Positions 6,596 to 16,160 are shown, counted from the stretch's first letter. The stretch is DNA of 33,512 nt from Arachidicoccus rhizosphaerae (GCF_900107765.1 NZ_FNQY01000035.1:1-33512); one strand, 5' to 3'. Made by a program: numbers and translations. The notes: generated from the letters alone by a model not told the origin.

Positions 6596-8635
6596 TCAAA
6601 ACTGCATTCGTTGTATCCTAACTGCATTCAATATTGCTAACAAAGCTACACCTACATCTGCGAAAACAGCTTCCCACATGGTTGCCAAGCCTCCCGCTCC
6701 CAAAGCTAAGACAACCGCCTTTACGGTAAACGCCAAAGCGATATTTTGTATCACAATTCGCTTAGTAGCCTTTCCTATTTTAATGGCTGTAACTATTTTG
6801 GAAGGCTGATCTGTTTGAATGACTACATCAGCCGTTTCAATGGCAGCATCACTGCCCAATGCCCCCATAGCAATCCCAACGTCACTTAATGCCAACACCG
6901 GTGCATCATTGACGCCATCTCCGACAAAAGCGATGATGTTCGTTTTATCCTGCTTTAACTCTTCAATTTTATCTACTTTATCCTCGGGCAATAAATCACC
7001 AAAGGCCTTGTCTATGTCTAAATGCCCTGCTATTTTTTGTGTAATGGCATTTTTATCCCCACTCAACATTATCGTTTGCCTAATACCGTTCAAGTGCATT
7101 TGCTTAATGGCCTGCTTGGCATCTTCCTTTACTTCATCCGCTATCAGTACATAGCCAGCATATTTATTATTAATAGCCACCACAACGATCGTTTCTGCAA
7201 CCTGATCTATAGCTGTATCATAACTCACATTAAATTTCCTAAGTAATCTGGTATTCCCAGCCAGCACATATTTACCGTTTACTTTCCCTTTTAATCCATG
7301 CCCTGAAATTTCCTCTATATCTTCTGTGGCATAAGCTTGCACGTCGTTTTTCTGATATTCGGCGATAGCTTTGGCAATAGGATGTGTGGATTTACTTTCT
7401 AATGCGGACAATATTGGAATAAAGTCATTTTTATCCATCCCGGTCGTAACAATGTCCTGGACTTTAAAAACACCAGCTGTTAGTGTTCCTGTCTTATCCA
7501 TTACTACCGTATTTATTTTGGTCATCAGTTCTAAGTAATTCGAGCCTTTAAACAGGATGCCATTTTTACTGGCTGCGCCAATTCCTCCAAAATAGCCTAA
7601 TGGTATAGAAATAACCAGTGCGCAGGGGCAACTGATCACTAAAAACACCAATGCCCTATACAGCCATTGTGTAAATAGGTAGTCACCGACAATAAAATAT
7701 GGGATGAGCACTAAAGCCACCGCCAAAAAAAATACAATAGGCGTATATATTTTCGCAAATCTCCTTATTAGTAATTCTGTCTTTGCTTTCCGCGTAGTAG
7801 CATTTTGAACCATATCCAGTATTCTTGCAAGAGAACTGTCAGCAAATTTCTTAGTTACCTTCAATTCAATTACTTTATCAAGGTTGAGCATTCCCGCCAA
7901 GACCTGTTCCCCTTTGTAAATGGATTTAGGTTTGCTCTCACCTGTAAGCGCTGCGGTATTAAAACTGCCACCCACACTAAGCATTTGTCCATCCAAAGGC
8001 ACTTTTTCACCTGACTTTACCTGAATCGTTTCTCCTACAGAAACATTTTCAGGTTTTGTTTCTATATATTTATTGTCCTTCAAAACGCTTGCAGCATCTG
8101 GCCTTATATCCAATAATGCCTTTATGTTTCCTTTGGCCTTCCTCACAGCTGCACTTTGGAATAATTCTCCAATGGCATAGAAGAGCATCACTGCCACACC
8201 TTCGGGGTATTGGCCAATAGCAAATGCACCGATAGTTGCTAAAACCATTAAGGTGAACTCGGTGAAGAATTCTTTACCTAATAACGCATCCCAGCCTTCC
8301 TTCATTACCGGAAAACCTACCGGCAAATAGGCAACGGCATACCATGCAAAGCGGATATACCCGGTGAAAAATGCCGGTTTTACATAATTATCCAATGCAA
8401 TGCCGATTAATAGCATCATCAAACTAATTAAGGCAGGCAGATATTTTATAATAGCACTTTTCCCTTTTATATCTGCCTGTCCTTGTTCTTTATCATCAGG
8501 CTCCTCCTCATGCTCCTCCTCATGCAATAGCCTTTTTCCACCAGCGTCTGTATAGATTTTTTCTTCCAACGTACAACAGGTTATTCTTCCCTGCGCATCA
8601 TAGGTATGAACGTGATTTGGGTCTGTATTTTTCAT
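6596..8635 (-). CDS. Zn/Cd/Pb-type P1B-ATPase
   Basis: A 679-residue inner-membrane pump that expels divalent soft metals from the cytosol using ATP. Motifs in order: TGES (231-234, actuator), SCPCAL (CPC 336-338, transport site), DKTGTLT with phosphorylated Asp380, STHP (416-419, nucleotide domain His-Pro), SGDK (525-528) and GDGVNDAP (572-579). Lys639 in the seventh membrane segment and Asp660 in FADVG of the eighth are the signature of the Zn/Cd/Pb subgroup (P1B-2) rather than copper. There is no full N-terminal CxxC domain. Instead residues 1-50 are rich in His, Glu and Asp with a CC pair at 20-21, probably a short metal-sensing tail. Last gene of the czc operon, 24 bases after the ZIP gene. 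A name such as zntA or cadA would be arbitrary. Confidence 0.93.
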   Translation of the reverse strand: MKNTDPNHVHTYDAQGRITCCTLEEKIYTDAGGKRLLHEEEHEEEPDDKEQGQADIKGKSAIIKYLPALISLMMLLIGIALDNYVKPAFFTGYIRFAWYAVAYLPVGFPVMKEGWDALLGKEFFTEFTLMVLATIGAFAIGQYPEGVAVMLFYAIGELFQSAAVRKAKGNIKALLDIRPDAASVLKDNKYIETKPENVSVGETIQVKSGEKVPLDGQMLSVGGSFNTAALTGESKPKSIYKGEQVLAGMLNLDKVIELKVTKKFADSSLARILDMVQNATTRKAKTELLIRRFAKIYTPIVFFLAVALVLIPYFIVGDYLFTQWLYRALVFLVISCPCALVISIPLGYFGGIGAASKNGILFKGSNYLELMTKINTVVMDKTGTLTAGVFKVQDIVTTGMDKNDFIPILSALESKSTHPIAKAIAEYQKNDVQAYATEDIEEISGHGLKGKVNGKYVLAGNTRLLRKFNVSYDTAIDQVAETIVVVAINNKYAGYVLIADEVKEDAKQAIKQMHLNGIRQTIMLSGDKNAITQKIAGHLDIDKAFGDLLPEDKVDKIEELKQDKTNIIAFVGDGVNDAPVLALSDVGIAMGALGSDAAIETADVVIQTDQPSKIVTAIKIGKATKRIVIQNIALAFTVKAVVLALGAGGLATMWEAVFADVGVALLAILNAVRIQRMQF

Positions 8636-8659
8636 TTTTAAATATTTAATATCATTAAG

Positions 8660-9370
8660 TTACATTGTCACACCAAGTATCAAAAACAATAAATATCCTA
8701 TAAAAAATGGCGCGGTAAGCCATATATTATCTTTTTGCGCATGCGCTTTGACTAACAGTTCTTCCGTCACGAGAAAAAGCAGTGCAGCTAATCCAAACGA
8801 CAATATAATTTCCATTGATGTATCCTCCAGGTTATGAAATAAAGCATCTCCTGCCATTGAAAAAAGAAAGAAAATAGCAGCCAATATGATAATAATGGAC
8901 AACACTTTATTGGCGCGAATACCTTGTCTCCCAAGAGAAGAAGCAGTTGCTAAACTTAAAGTCAGGTTTTCTGTGGCAAGTGCCAAAGAAAGGAGAATCC
9001 CTTCCTTGCGTCCTGCTGCAAATCCTATTCCTAACAAAAGGCCATCAATTGCTATATCTATGCATACTGCTAACAAAAGCCCTATAGGAAATACTGAAGA
9101 TTTGTTTACAGAAGCCTTATCCTCCATTTTGCCCGAAAAATACATTAGTGTCAACATGAAAAAAATACCCAATCCAAACCCGATGCTTATCCTTACAGGA
9201 TCATGGATCTTAATAATATCAGGAAGAAGCTCTACGGAAACCACTGAAAAAACAACTCCAGCAGAAAAGTGAAGAATAACACTATATATCGTCTGAGATG
9301 GTTTTAGGTAAATGGCCGCCAAACCGCCTACAATAATTGTTAATACCGGTATTAAAAGAAATAATAGCAT
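8660..9370 (-). CDS. Divergent ZIP-family metal transporter-like protein
   Basis: A 236-residue membrane protein with about seven to eight hydrophobic segments. The ZIP-like parts are HFSAGVVFSVVSVELLPD in the second segment, an aspartate-rich CIDIAIDG in the position of the canonical HNxxEG/DG, ATENLTL where HExPH is usual, and LVTEELLVKAH near the end. Classical ZIP proteins bring Zn(II) or Fe(II) inward through a binuclear site of His, Asn, Glu and Asp in segments four and five. Here the His residues of both motifs are replaced while acidic residues remain. It may therefore have another metal preference or a non-transport role. It is embedded between czcB and the zinc ATPase (23- and 24-base gaps), an efflux setting that is odd for an importer. 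Confidence 0.75.
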   Translation of the reverse strand: MLLFLLIPVLTIIVGGLAAIYLKPSQTIYSVILHFSAGVVFSVVSVELLPDIIKIHDPVRISIGFGLGIFFMLTLMYFSGKMEDKASVNKSSVFPIGLLLAVCIDIAIDGLLLGIGFAAGRKEGILLSLALATENLTLSLATASSLGRQGIRANKVLSIIIILAAIFFLFSMAGDALFHNLEDTSMEIILSFGLAALLFLVTEELLVKAHAQKDNIWLTAPFFIGYLLFLILGVTM

Positions 9371-9392
9371 AGACTTCCTGCTGATTTAAAGT

Positions 9393-10595
9393 TTATTCTT
9401 CCTCGGATGTATTTTTCATTTTTGAAAGCAGATCATACGCACCCTCGATTACGATGGCCATGTTGGGATTGAAATCTTTTGTGAAGGTCACCGCCGTATA
9501 TCCATTTTCTGTTACACCTGTTTCAACTTCGAGCATTCGGAAGCTGTACCCGTCCTGAATGCTTCCCGATTTTGGCGATTCCGGCTGAAAAACGTAGTCC
9601 TTTCCACCAAAGCTTACGATGGCGTTTTCGGGAAGAGCGGTTAACTGGCTTGTCCCGGTCTCAATGGTTGCTTTCAAATAGATACCAGGGATCATGGATG
9701 AGGTAATAGGGCTCGTAATGCGGCAGTTTACCGGTATGCTGCCGTCTTTACCTATCTCCTTGCCAATCAGGTAAATTTGAGCCCTATATGCTGTTGAGTC
9801 ATTGACCAATGAAAAATGAATGTTCAAATCCCGCTTTAGTCTAGGGATATCCTTCTCAAATACCGCCAATTCAACATACATATTATCTGAATTCACAATC
9901 CTGAACATCATATCATTGGGATTGACGTGCGTTCCCCGGTTTACATTGACCTGTGTTACATACCCGTTGATGGGTGAATAAATCGTAACGGTATTCTGGA
10001 TGCCATTTTCTTCTAAAGTATTGGTATTTATATGGATCAATGATAGCTTTGCTTTTAACCCCTTTACTTTATTGAGCGCAGCCTGATAATCTGCTTTGGA
10101 TTTTTGCAGTGTCTTTTTGGCATTAATATTTTGTGTTGCCAGTTCTTGCTGCCGGTTATACTCAGACGTAAGAAACTCCAACTGATTGGTTCCATCTAAA
10201 TAATCTTGTTGCAGTTGGATGAATTCGGGGCTCTCCAGAGTGACAAGCCTTTCACCTTTGGTTACTCTTTTTCCATCCAATAGTGTTGTTGATTTAACGA
10301 TACCGCCATAGGGGATGGTAATACTCACCGCATTTTGAGGTGGGACTTCCAATCTGCCATTTACCTGAATGACAGCACTTAAATTACGAAGCCCCGCTTT
10401 GCCGGTCTTGATATCCAGGGACTGTAATTGCTGTGGTGTTAAGGTAACAGTATTGTCTGAAACTTCTTCGGCGGCAGTATCCGACCTTGAGGATTTGTTT
10501 TGTAAAGGAGTATTTTCATTACTGCTGCATGCGGTTATTTGCAAAGCTGTGAATGCTATGAGCAGCAACAGGCCATATTTTTTTATCTGTATCAT
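9393..10595 (-). CDS. czcB: RND periplasmic adaptor lipoprotein, CzcB type
   Basis: A 400-residue membrane-fusion protein that bridges the inner-membrane RND pump and the outer-membrane channel. The signal sequence ends in the lipobox I-T-A-C (Cys23), so it is anchored by lipid. The barrel-sandwich half-motif YGGIVKSTTLLDGKRVTKGE (near 96-115) and its partner YSPINGYVTQVNVNRG flank an alpha-hairpin of about 90 residues rich in Lys, Glu and Gln. A beta-barrel and a membrane-proximal domain follow. There is no HMBD metal-binding module, unlike the two CusB-like adaptors at 24617-27148. It lies 17 bases after the czcA-czcC fusion, its likely partner. Confidence 0.88.
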   Translation of the reverse strand: MIQIKKYGLLLLIAFTALQITACSSNENTPLQNKSSRSDTAAEEVSDNTVTLTPQQLQSLDIKTGKAGLRNLSAVIQVNGRLEVPPQNAVSITIPYGGIVKSTTLLDGKRVTKGERLVTLESPEFIQLQQDYLDGTNQLEFLTSEYNRQQELATQNINAKKTLQKSKADYQAALNKVKGLKAKLSLIHINTNTLEENGIQNTVTIYSPINGYVTQVNVNRGTHVNPNDMMFRIVNSDNMYVELAVFEKDIPRLKRDLNIHFSLVNDSTAYRAQIYLIGKEIGKDGSIPVNCRITSPITSSMIPGIYLKATIETGTSQLTALPENAIVSFGGKDYVFQPESPKSGSIQDGYSFRMLEVETGVTENGYTAVTFTKDFNPNMAIVIEGAYDLLSKMKNTSEEE

Positions 10596-10612
10596 CGTAA
10601 TTAATTTAAAAG

Positions 10613-13600
10613 TTAGTTATTTTTTCCGGACAAATATTGCAACTCAATGACAGATCGGTTGAATTGATGGACGGTTTGTAAATAGTTAGACCTTATTTCT
10701 GAGTAGGTTCGCAGTGCCTGCAATAGTTCTACATATTGGATTTCTCCCTGCTGAAACGCGCTTTGCGCTTGCCTCCGTAAGAACTCCGCATTTGGCAAAG
10801 CACTCGCCTCATAATATCGGACACTCTTTTCCTGCTTCAGGTATTCTGAAATGGCCTGGTCATATTTTCCCCTGATATTGGTACTATACAATTCAAATTG
10901 CTTTTGTGCTATCTGTGCATCTACTTTCGCTGCCTTGATTTTATTTTTATAAGGCTTGTAAAAGAGTGGAATACTGATACCTGCCTGCACCCCCCAAAAG
11001 CGGTTACCGGCACCAAAATAGATCTCTTGTCCTTTTACAGGTTGCATGCCAATAATGCTTTGATTAAAATAGCCAATAGAAAAATCTGGCCCGGCTTCAG
11101 CGCGTCTCACCTGGACGGCGTGATTAGCAACTTCGATTTTTTGCTGGATGAGCTTTAAAACCGGGCTACTTAATGAATCTGCCGGATGCAAAAAGGAAGC
11201 TGCATCTGCTTTTATAATCATACTGTCAGTGATAGCAATAGGTGCGGCCGAATTTAACAGCGTTTGTAACTCTTTTTGTGCAATCAGGATATCTCCTTCA
11301 TTTTTCGCTGCAACGTTCTTGATTTCATCCAGCTGCGTTTGTGCTGTTTTTGCTTCCAACAAAGTGCTTTCCCCAGTTTTATACCGTAAGTCAGCCGCTT
11401 TTAGAAAGTTTTGATACACTGTATCCTGAGCATATAACAGTTGGCGGTAGGCTAATAAATAATTTAGCTGGTAATAGACAGATTTTACATTATAAATAAG
11501 GTCATTTTTCACCACATTTACATTGAGCTTACTTTCTTTTATACGGGCATTTGCCAGTTTTTTCTGTGCTCCAAATAATCCTGGGTTGGGAATATTTTGA
11601 TTCACAGAAAAGTAAGTATCCCATCGTCTGCTGTTGGATTGGCCATATTGCCCTTCAATATTTGTTTTGCCGAAATCTGTAGCTGTTTTCCTGAGATATT
11701 CCTGTTTATGAATATCCAGCGTTGCGGATTTTACCGATGCGTTTTGGGTGACCGCCTTTTGGATGATCATCTCTAACGTCTGTGGCTGTGGCTTTGGCTG
11801 ATTTGTTTGAGCGTTTGTCACCAAAGGGCTAAACATTAAAACTAAAAGCACTGTAATTGTTGCTCCGGCTTTCATTTTTTTCCATTTTATGCCCTCAAAA
11901 TAGGTGTACAGCACCGGTAGCACCAGAAGTGTGAGGAAAGTAGCAGTTATAAGTCCACCGATGACAACAGTAGCCAATGGTTTTTGCACCTCCGCACCGC
12001 TGCCATGGGAAAGCGCCATCGGGAAGAATCCAAGGGATGCCACCGTGGCGGTCATCAGCACTGGCCGCAGGCGCACACGGGTGCCCATTATGACGATCTC
12101 ACGAAGATTAGTGATGCCCGATTTTTTAAGCGAATTAAACTCTGCTATCAGTACAATGCCATTCAATACAGCCACGCCAAATAGTGCAATAAATCCGATG
12201 CCAGCTGAAATACTGAATGGCATGCCCCTTATCCATAACGCAAATACACCACCAATAGCAGAAAGTGGGATTGCAGTGAAAATTAGCAGCGCCTGCTTGA
12301 AAGAATTAAACGAAATAAAGAGCAGGAAAAATATTAATAGGAGTGCCACTGGTACCGCTATGGAAAGCCGTGCGGAGGCCTCCTGCAAATTTTTAAAAGC
12401 CCCTCCGTAGGTAAGTGAATAACCTGGTTCAAACTTAATTTTCTGGTCAATCTTTTGCTGAAGTTCCTGTACAAGGCTGTTGACGTCTCTGCCGCGCACA
12501 TTGATGCCTACCATGATCCTGCGGCGAGTGTCTTCCCGCTGAATCTGATTAGGGCCTATTTCCATTTCTACATCTGCCAACTGGCTGATGGGGACCTGAA
12601 TGCCTGCCGGAGTAGTGACAGATAGATTCTTAATATCTTCAATGCTTTGCCGGTTTTCTTTTTCTAAGCGAATGACCAGGTCATATCGCCGCTCCCCTTC
12701 GAAAACAAGTCCGGCAGAGGTTCCTGCAAAACCCGCCTGAATGACCCTGTTAATTTCGGCAATATTAAGGCCAAAGCGCGCAATTTGGCTGCGGTTATAA
12801 TGAACAACGATTTGCGGCAGGCCGGTTACCTGCTCTACATAAATATCAGCAGAACCTTTTACTGTCTGCGCAATGTCGCCTATTTGTTCTGCATATTTTG
12901 CCAGCATATCTAAGTCGTCACCAAACACTTTTACTACCAAATCCTGCTTAGCACCGGAGATAAGCTCGTTAAACCGCATTTGTATGGGTTGCTGGAACCC
13001 AAACGTTACACCCGGGACGTTTTCTTCCAGCTTTGCCTGCATTTTTTCTGCCAGCTCATCTTTATTAGATGCACTGGTCCAGTCTTTCTTATCTTTTAAA
13101 ATGACCATTACGTCAGCTGCTTCCACCGGCATAGGATCGGTCGGTATTTCTGAGGAGCCTATTTTCCCGACTACTTCTTTAACTTCAGGGAAGTTGTCTT
13201 TCAAAACCTTTGCTGCCTTTTGCGTGGCTTCAACTGTCTGGGAAAGACTGCTGCCTGTCATGACACGCATTTCTATTGCAAAATCCCCTTCGTCCAGGGA
13301 AGGGATAAATTCAGCGCCTAAGTATTTAAACGTAACCAGGCTTCCAATAAATAATACGATGGCAATTACTATAGTCAGTATCCGTCGTTTTAATGCAAGA
13401 TGAATAAGTGGAGTATAAGCTTTCTGAAAAATTTCCATAATCCGGTCCGATAGGGTCCTTTTGTGCTTGACTTTTTTACTCAAAAACAACGCACTCATCA
13501 TAGGTACATAGGTCAGCGAAAGAATCAGTGCACCGATAATGGCAAAAGCAACGGTTTCTGCCATCGGTCGGAACATTTTGCCTTCAATACCGGTCAGGGC

Positions 13601-14989
13601 AAGAATTGGAAAATAAACAATCAGGATAATAATCTGACCGAATGTTGCAGAGCTCATCATCTTATTGGCAGAATAATGCACTTCGTGGTCCATGACACTT
13701 TGAGCCAGTCTACCCGGCTTTCGCATCGCAAGTTGATGCAATACCGTTTCCACAATAATGACAGCGCCATCCACAATTAATCCAAAATCTATCGCCCCCA
13801 ACGACATTAAATTCCCAGAAACACCAAAGACATTCATCAGGGAAATGGCAAATAACATCGAGAGTGGGATAACCGAAGCCACGATCAGCCCGGCTCGCAG
13901 ATTCCCCAGGAAAACCACGAGGACAAATATGACAATTAGCGCCCCTTCCGCTAAATTCCTGGTTACAGTACTTATTGCCCTGCCAACAAGTTTGGAACGG
14001 TCTAAAAACGGGTCTATTTCAACACCTTGTGGAAGTGTCTTCGAGATTTCCGCGATTCGCTCCTTGACATCCCCAATTACTTTAGAAGCATTGGCACCTT
14101 TCAGCATTAAAACAAGTGCTCCCACCGTTTCACCATCGTCGTTATAAGTCATGGCACCGTAGCGAATAGCAGAGCCGTATTGCACGGTTCCTACATCTTT
14201 AATCAAGATAGGCGTTCCCCCCGGCGTGTTTTTTACAACAATGTTGCGGATATCGTCTAAATTTTTTATCAAACCATCACTGCGGATAAAATAGGCATTG
14301 GGCTTTTTATCAATGTAAGCACCGCCAGTATTCTGGTTATTTAGTGCTAAGGCGTTAAATACCTCGCTGATACTAACACCTATGGCCCTTAGTTTATCCG
14401 GGTTGAGTGCTACTTCATATTGTTTCAAATGTCCGCCAAAGCTGCTCACATCGGCCACTCCCGGAACGCCAAGCAACTGGCGTCGGACAACCCAGTCCTG
14501 GATGCTGCGCAGCTCTCTGTCGGAATATTTTTTCTCATATCCAGGCTTTGGCCGTACGACATACTGGTAGATCTCCCCAAGACCGGTGGAGACCGGCCCA
14601 AGCTCGGGATTTCCCATGCCGTCAGGGATTTCTGTTTTGGCTTCGGCAAGGCGCTCGCTGACCTGTTGCCTTGCCCAATATACATCTATATTATCTTTAA
14701 AAATGACCGTTACCACGGAAAGCCCAAAACGGGAAAAAGAACGAATTTCCTCCTTGCCCGGGATGGTAGACATGGTTTGTTCAATGGGGAAAGTTACAAA
14801 CCGTTCAATATCTGTAGCCCCATTGGAAGGCGAGGAGGTAATAATCTGCACCTGGTTATTAGTGATGTCCGGCACCGCATCAATGGGCAAACGGGTAAGG
14901 GAAAATATGCCCCATGCAATTAGCCCAAGCGTAAAAAGCCCTATAATCAACTTATGCTGGATGGAAAATTTGATGATCTTATCTAACAT
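10613..14989 (-). CDS. czcA: CzcA RND pump fused to a CzcC/TolC-like channel
   Basis: A 1458-residue fusion. Residues 1-1038 are a complete heavy-metal RND pump with the LPIDAVPDITNNQVQI start, two large periplasmic loops and twelve membrane segments. Segment four reads SLGAIDFGLIVDGAVIIVE, with Asp401 and Asp407. This DFG...DG pattern belongs to the Zn/Co/Cd (Czc) class and differs from the copper class seen at 30374. Residues 1039-1061 form a typical signal peptide (MKAG, hydrophobic run, T-N-A-Q), and 1062-1458 are an outer-membrane efflux protein with two coiled-coil-rich repeats (for example RYKTGESTLLEAKTAQTQL and QSAFQQGEIQYVELLQALR). Met1039 is an internal ATG at 11875 that could also start a free CzcC. 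It heads a Zn-efflux operon after the DUF6660-like gene. Such fusions occur in Bacteroidota. Confidence 0.92.
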   Translation of the reverse strand: MLDKIIKFSIQHKLIIGLFTLGLIAWGIFSLTRLPIDAVPDITNNQVQIITSSPSNGATDIERFVTFPIEQTMSTIPGKEEIRSFSRFGLSVVTVIFKDNIDVYWARQQVSERLAEAKTEIPDGMGNPELGPVSTGLGEIYQYVVRPKPGYEKKYSDRELRSIQDWVVRRQLLGVPGVADVSSFGGHLKQYEVALNPDKLRAIGVSISEVFNALALNNQNTGGAYIDKKPNAYFIRSDGLIKNLDDIRNIVVKNTPGGTPILIKDVGTVQYGSAIRYGAMTYNDDGETVGALVLMLKGANASKVIGDVKERIAEISKTLPQGVEIDPFLDRSKLVGRAISTVTRNLAEGALIVIFVLVVFLGNLRAGLIVASVIPLSMLFAISLMNVFGVSGNLMSLGAIDFGLIVDGAVIIVETVLHQLAMRKPGRLAQSVMDHEVHYSANKMMSSATFGQIIILIVYFPILALTGIEGKMFRPMAETVAFAIIGALILSLTYVPMMSALFLSKKVKHKRTLSDRIMEIFQKAYTPLIHLALKRRILTIVIAIVLFIGSLVTFKYLGAEFIPSLDEGDFAIEMRVMTGSSLSQTVEATQKAAKVLKDNFPEVKEVVGKIGSSEIPTDPMPVEAADVMVILKDKKDWTSASNKDELAEKMQAKLEENVPGVTFGFQQPIQMRFNELISGAKQDLVVKVFGDDLDMLAKYAEQIGDIAQTVKGSADIYVEQVTGLPQIVVHYNRSQIARFGLNIAEINRVIQAGFAGTSAGLVFEGERRYDLVIRLEKENRQSIEDIKNLSVTTPAGIQVPISQLADVEMEIGPNQIQREDTRRRIMVGINVRGRDVNSLVQELQQKIDQKIKFEPGYSLTYGGAFKNLQEASARLSIAVPVALLLIFFLLFISFNSFKQALLIFTAIPLSAIGGVFALWIRGMPFSISAGIGFIALFGVAVLNGIVLIAEFNSLKKSGITNLREIVIMGTRVRLRPVLMTATVASLGFFPMALSHGSGAEVQKPLATVVIGGLITATFLTLLVLPVLYTYFEGIKWKKMKAGATITVLLVLMFSPLVTNAQTNQPKPQPQTLEMIIQKAVTQNASVKSATLDIHKQEYLRKTATDFGKTNIEGQYGQSNSRRWDTYFSVNQNIPNPGLFGAQKKLANARIKESKLNVNVVKNDLIYNVKSVYYQLNYLLAYRQLLYAQDTVYQNFLKAADLRYKTGESTLLEAKTAQTQLDEIKNVAAKNEGDILIAQKELQTLLNSAAPIAITDSMIIKADAASFLHPADSLSSPVLKLIQQKIEVANHAVQVRRAEAGPDFSIGYFNQSIIGMQPVKGQEIYFGAGNRFWGVQAGISIPLFYKPYKNKIKAAKVDAQIAQKQFELYSTNIRGKYDQAISEYLKQEKSVRYYEASALPNAEFLRRQAQSAFQQGEIQYVELLQALRTYSEIRSNYLQTVHQFNRSVIELQYLSGKNN

Positions 14990-15155
14990 TTTAATCTTTT
15001 ATGCCTATCTGGTGCAGGTTAACTATTGATATAGTCGCCACGCAACAGGCAGACAGATTCAAAAAAATTATTGAAATAAAAAAGAATGATTGCGGATAAT
15101 GTTATTGTGCGGGCAACAAATCTGTTACCAACAAAACAATTTAGCAATCAAAATG

Positions 15156-15479
15156 TTAGGACAATTGGGGAGGCTGCCAAATGCTTTTATCGTCGTGGGA
15201 TACAAAAGTCAAATCAGTTATTGGGTAAGATGCCCTTATGGCTACTTTAGCTATTGTAAAAACAGGCACTGGCTGGAAGAAGGCAGATGCCGGGCAACAG
15301 GAACAGTTGCAGAAAGGAGTACAGGCATCGGTTTTATGTCGGTTATCTTGTTGATGATTAGTTCTCGCTGAAATTGTAGTCACTTCTTTACCGTTAACAG
15401 CCGTATTCGCCTTATCTCTGCAAGGAATTACAGATAAAAGTACAAGATAGCATGCCAATATTGCAGTAAAAAATTTCAT
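15156..15479 (-). CDS. DUF6660-like Cys-rich secreted protein
   Basis: From the ATG at 15479 this is a 107-residue protein; the upstream TTG at 15488 is less likely. The hydrophobic N-terminus MKFFTAILACYLVLLSVIPC looks like a signal sequence, placing it in the periplasm. The middle has the cysteine cluster DACTPFCNCSCCPA (Cys53, 57, 59, 61, 62), suited to bind soft metal ions. The C-terminus ends SIWQPPQLS, resembling SIWLPPKIG at the end of the protein at 22631-22996. I recall this pattern as DUF6660, usually beside metal-efflux RND genes, but its function is not known to me. It precedes the czcA-czcC fusion by 166 bases and is preceded by a TACTTTTG promoter element, so it probably leads the operon. 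Confidence 0.75.
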   Translation of the reverse strand: MKFFTAILACYLVLLSVIPCRDKANTAVNGKEVTTISARTNHQQDNRHKTDACTPFCNCSCCPASAFFQPVPVFTIAKVAIRASYPITDLTFVSHDDKSIWQPPQLS

Positions 15480-15485
15480 TCGAGA

Positions 15486-15493
15486 CAAAAGTA
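15486..15493 (-). promoter_or_regulatory. Bacteroidota -7 promoter element of the czc operon
   Basis: TACTTTTG on the minus strand fits the TAnnTTTG consensus and ends only six bases before the ATG at 15479. The transcript would have almost no leader. No good -33 TTTG was found at the right distance, so activation by a regulator may be needed, or the match may be by chance. Confidence 0.4.
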
Positions 15494-15905
15494 AAAATTA
15501 TTTTTAAAAAATACTCGATTTGAATTGATTTTTATTAATACACTGTTGCATTATATCTGGGTAACATATATAAAATGATAAAGTGATGTCAAAATGAGAA
15601 TAAATTCTTTAATTTTCCGTTAGGATTATAACTCATCATCTTTTTTTTCGTGACATTTAAAAATAATTTTCTGTGTGTATTATCCAAATGAACGGACGCA
15701 ATTAAATGAACTTTACGGGTGAAAGATATTTAAAAAAATCTTTAGAAGTTTTTTGATGATGACGGGCAAACAGTATAAGAAATCGTATTTAAGTAAAATA
15801 AAGTTGATCCGGTTCGTTACCATAAAAACACTTACGCTGACTTTCTGGTGGTCATTTTTGCAAGGTTTTCAACTTTGTCTTCATTAATTTTATCTGCCTC
15901 TAGTG
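15494..15905. other. AT-rich intergenic region between the czc and cop operons
   Basis: This holds the upstream side of the czc promoter and the downstream side of the cop operon. A short AT hairpin, AAAGAT...ATCTTT near 15725-15746, is too weak to call a terminator. The minus strand near 15900-15835 is open with NITLEADKINEDKVENLAK then MTTRKSA and a stop. That may be the tail of the adjacent pseudogene or an unrelated scrap. No RNA gene or repeat seen. Confidence 0.35.
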
Positions 15906-16160
15906 TTATATTTTACTCTTTATTGCTAGTTCGATAATAATCATTGGCATGGTCATCAGTGCCGCCATATAAAACTAGTTAATGTAATGTTGGAAAATAC
16001 ATTTTCCAGGCTGTTTACCATGGCATACATTAAAATATACATGGAGATAAAGGACAGTATCAGCATGAAAAGAAGTTTCAAATGGGGATCCGTTTCGTGA
16101 CGATCCCCTATGGGGGAGAAGTGATTTTGAGGTTCCGTGACAGGATATTTTAAAATTTTA
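15906..16160 (-). pseudogene. Broken DUF305-associated small membrane protein
   Basis: Minus-strand translation gives PVTEPQNHFSPIGDRHETDP and HLKLLFMLILSFISMYILMY, then AMVNSLENVFSNI. After a one-base frame change it continues N-stop-FYMAALMTMPMIIIELAIKS. The pattern LSFISMYILMYAMV...NQFYMAGLMTMPMVIIEL is the N-terminal membrane part of DUF305-containing proteins I know from Bacteroidota copper clusters. The stop TAG at 15975-15977 replaces the expected CAG for Gln. So there is a frameshift, a nonsense codon, no start codon, and no DUF305 domain after it. It directly follows copA. The family link is from memory; the two lesions are seen in the sequence. Confidence 0.65.

Noticed and set aside
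12873-13403. 176-residue plus-strand ORF
   Set aside because: It is fully antisense to the CzcA coding sequence, which has all RND motifs; composition is the Ser/Thr/Pro-rich shadow typical of reverse frames.
15725-15746. AAAGAT...ATCTTT hairpin as terminator of the copper operon
   Set aside because: Six A/T-rich pairs without GC content; too weak to stop transcription.
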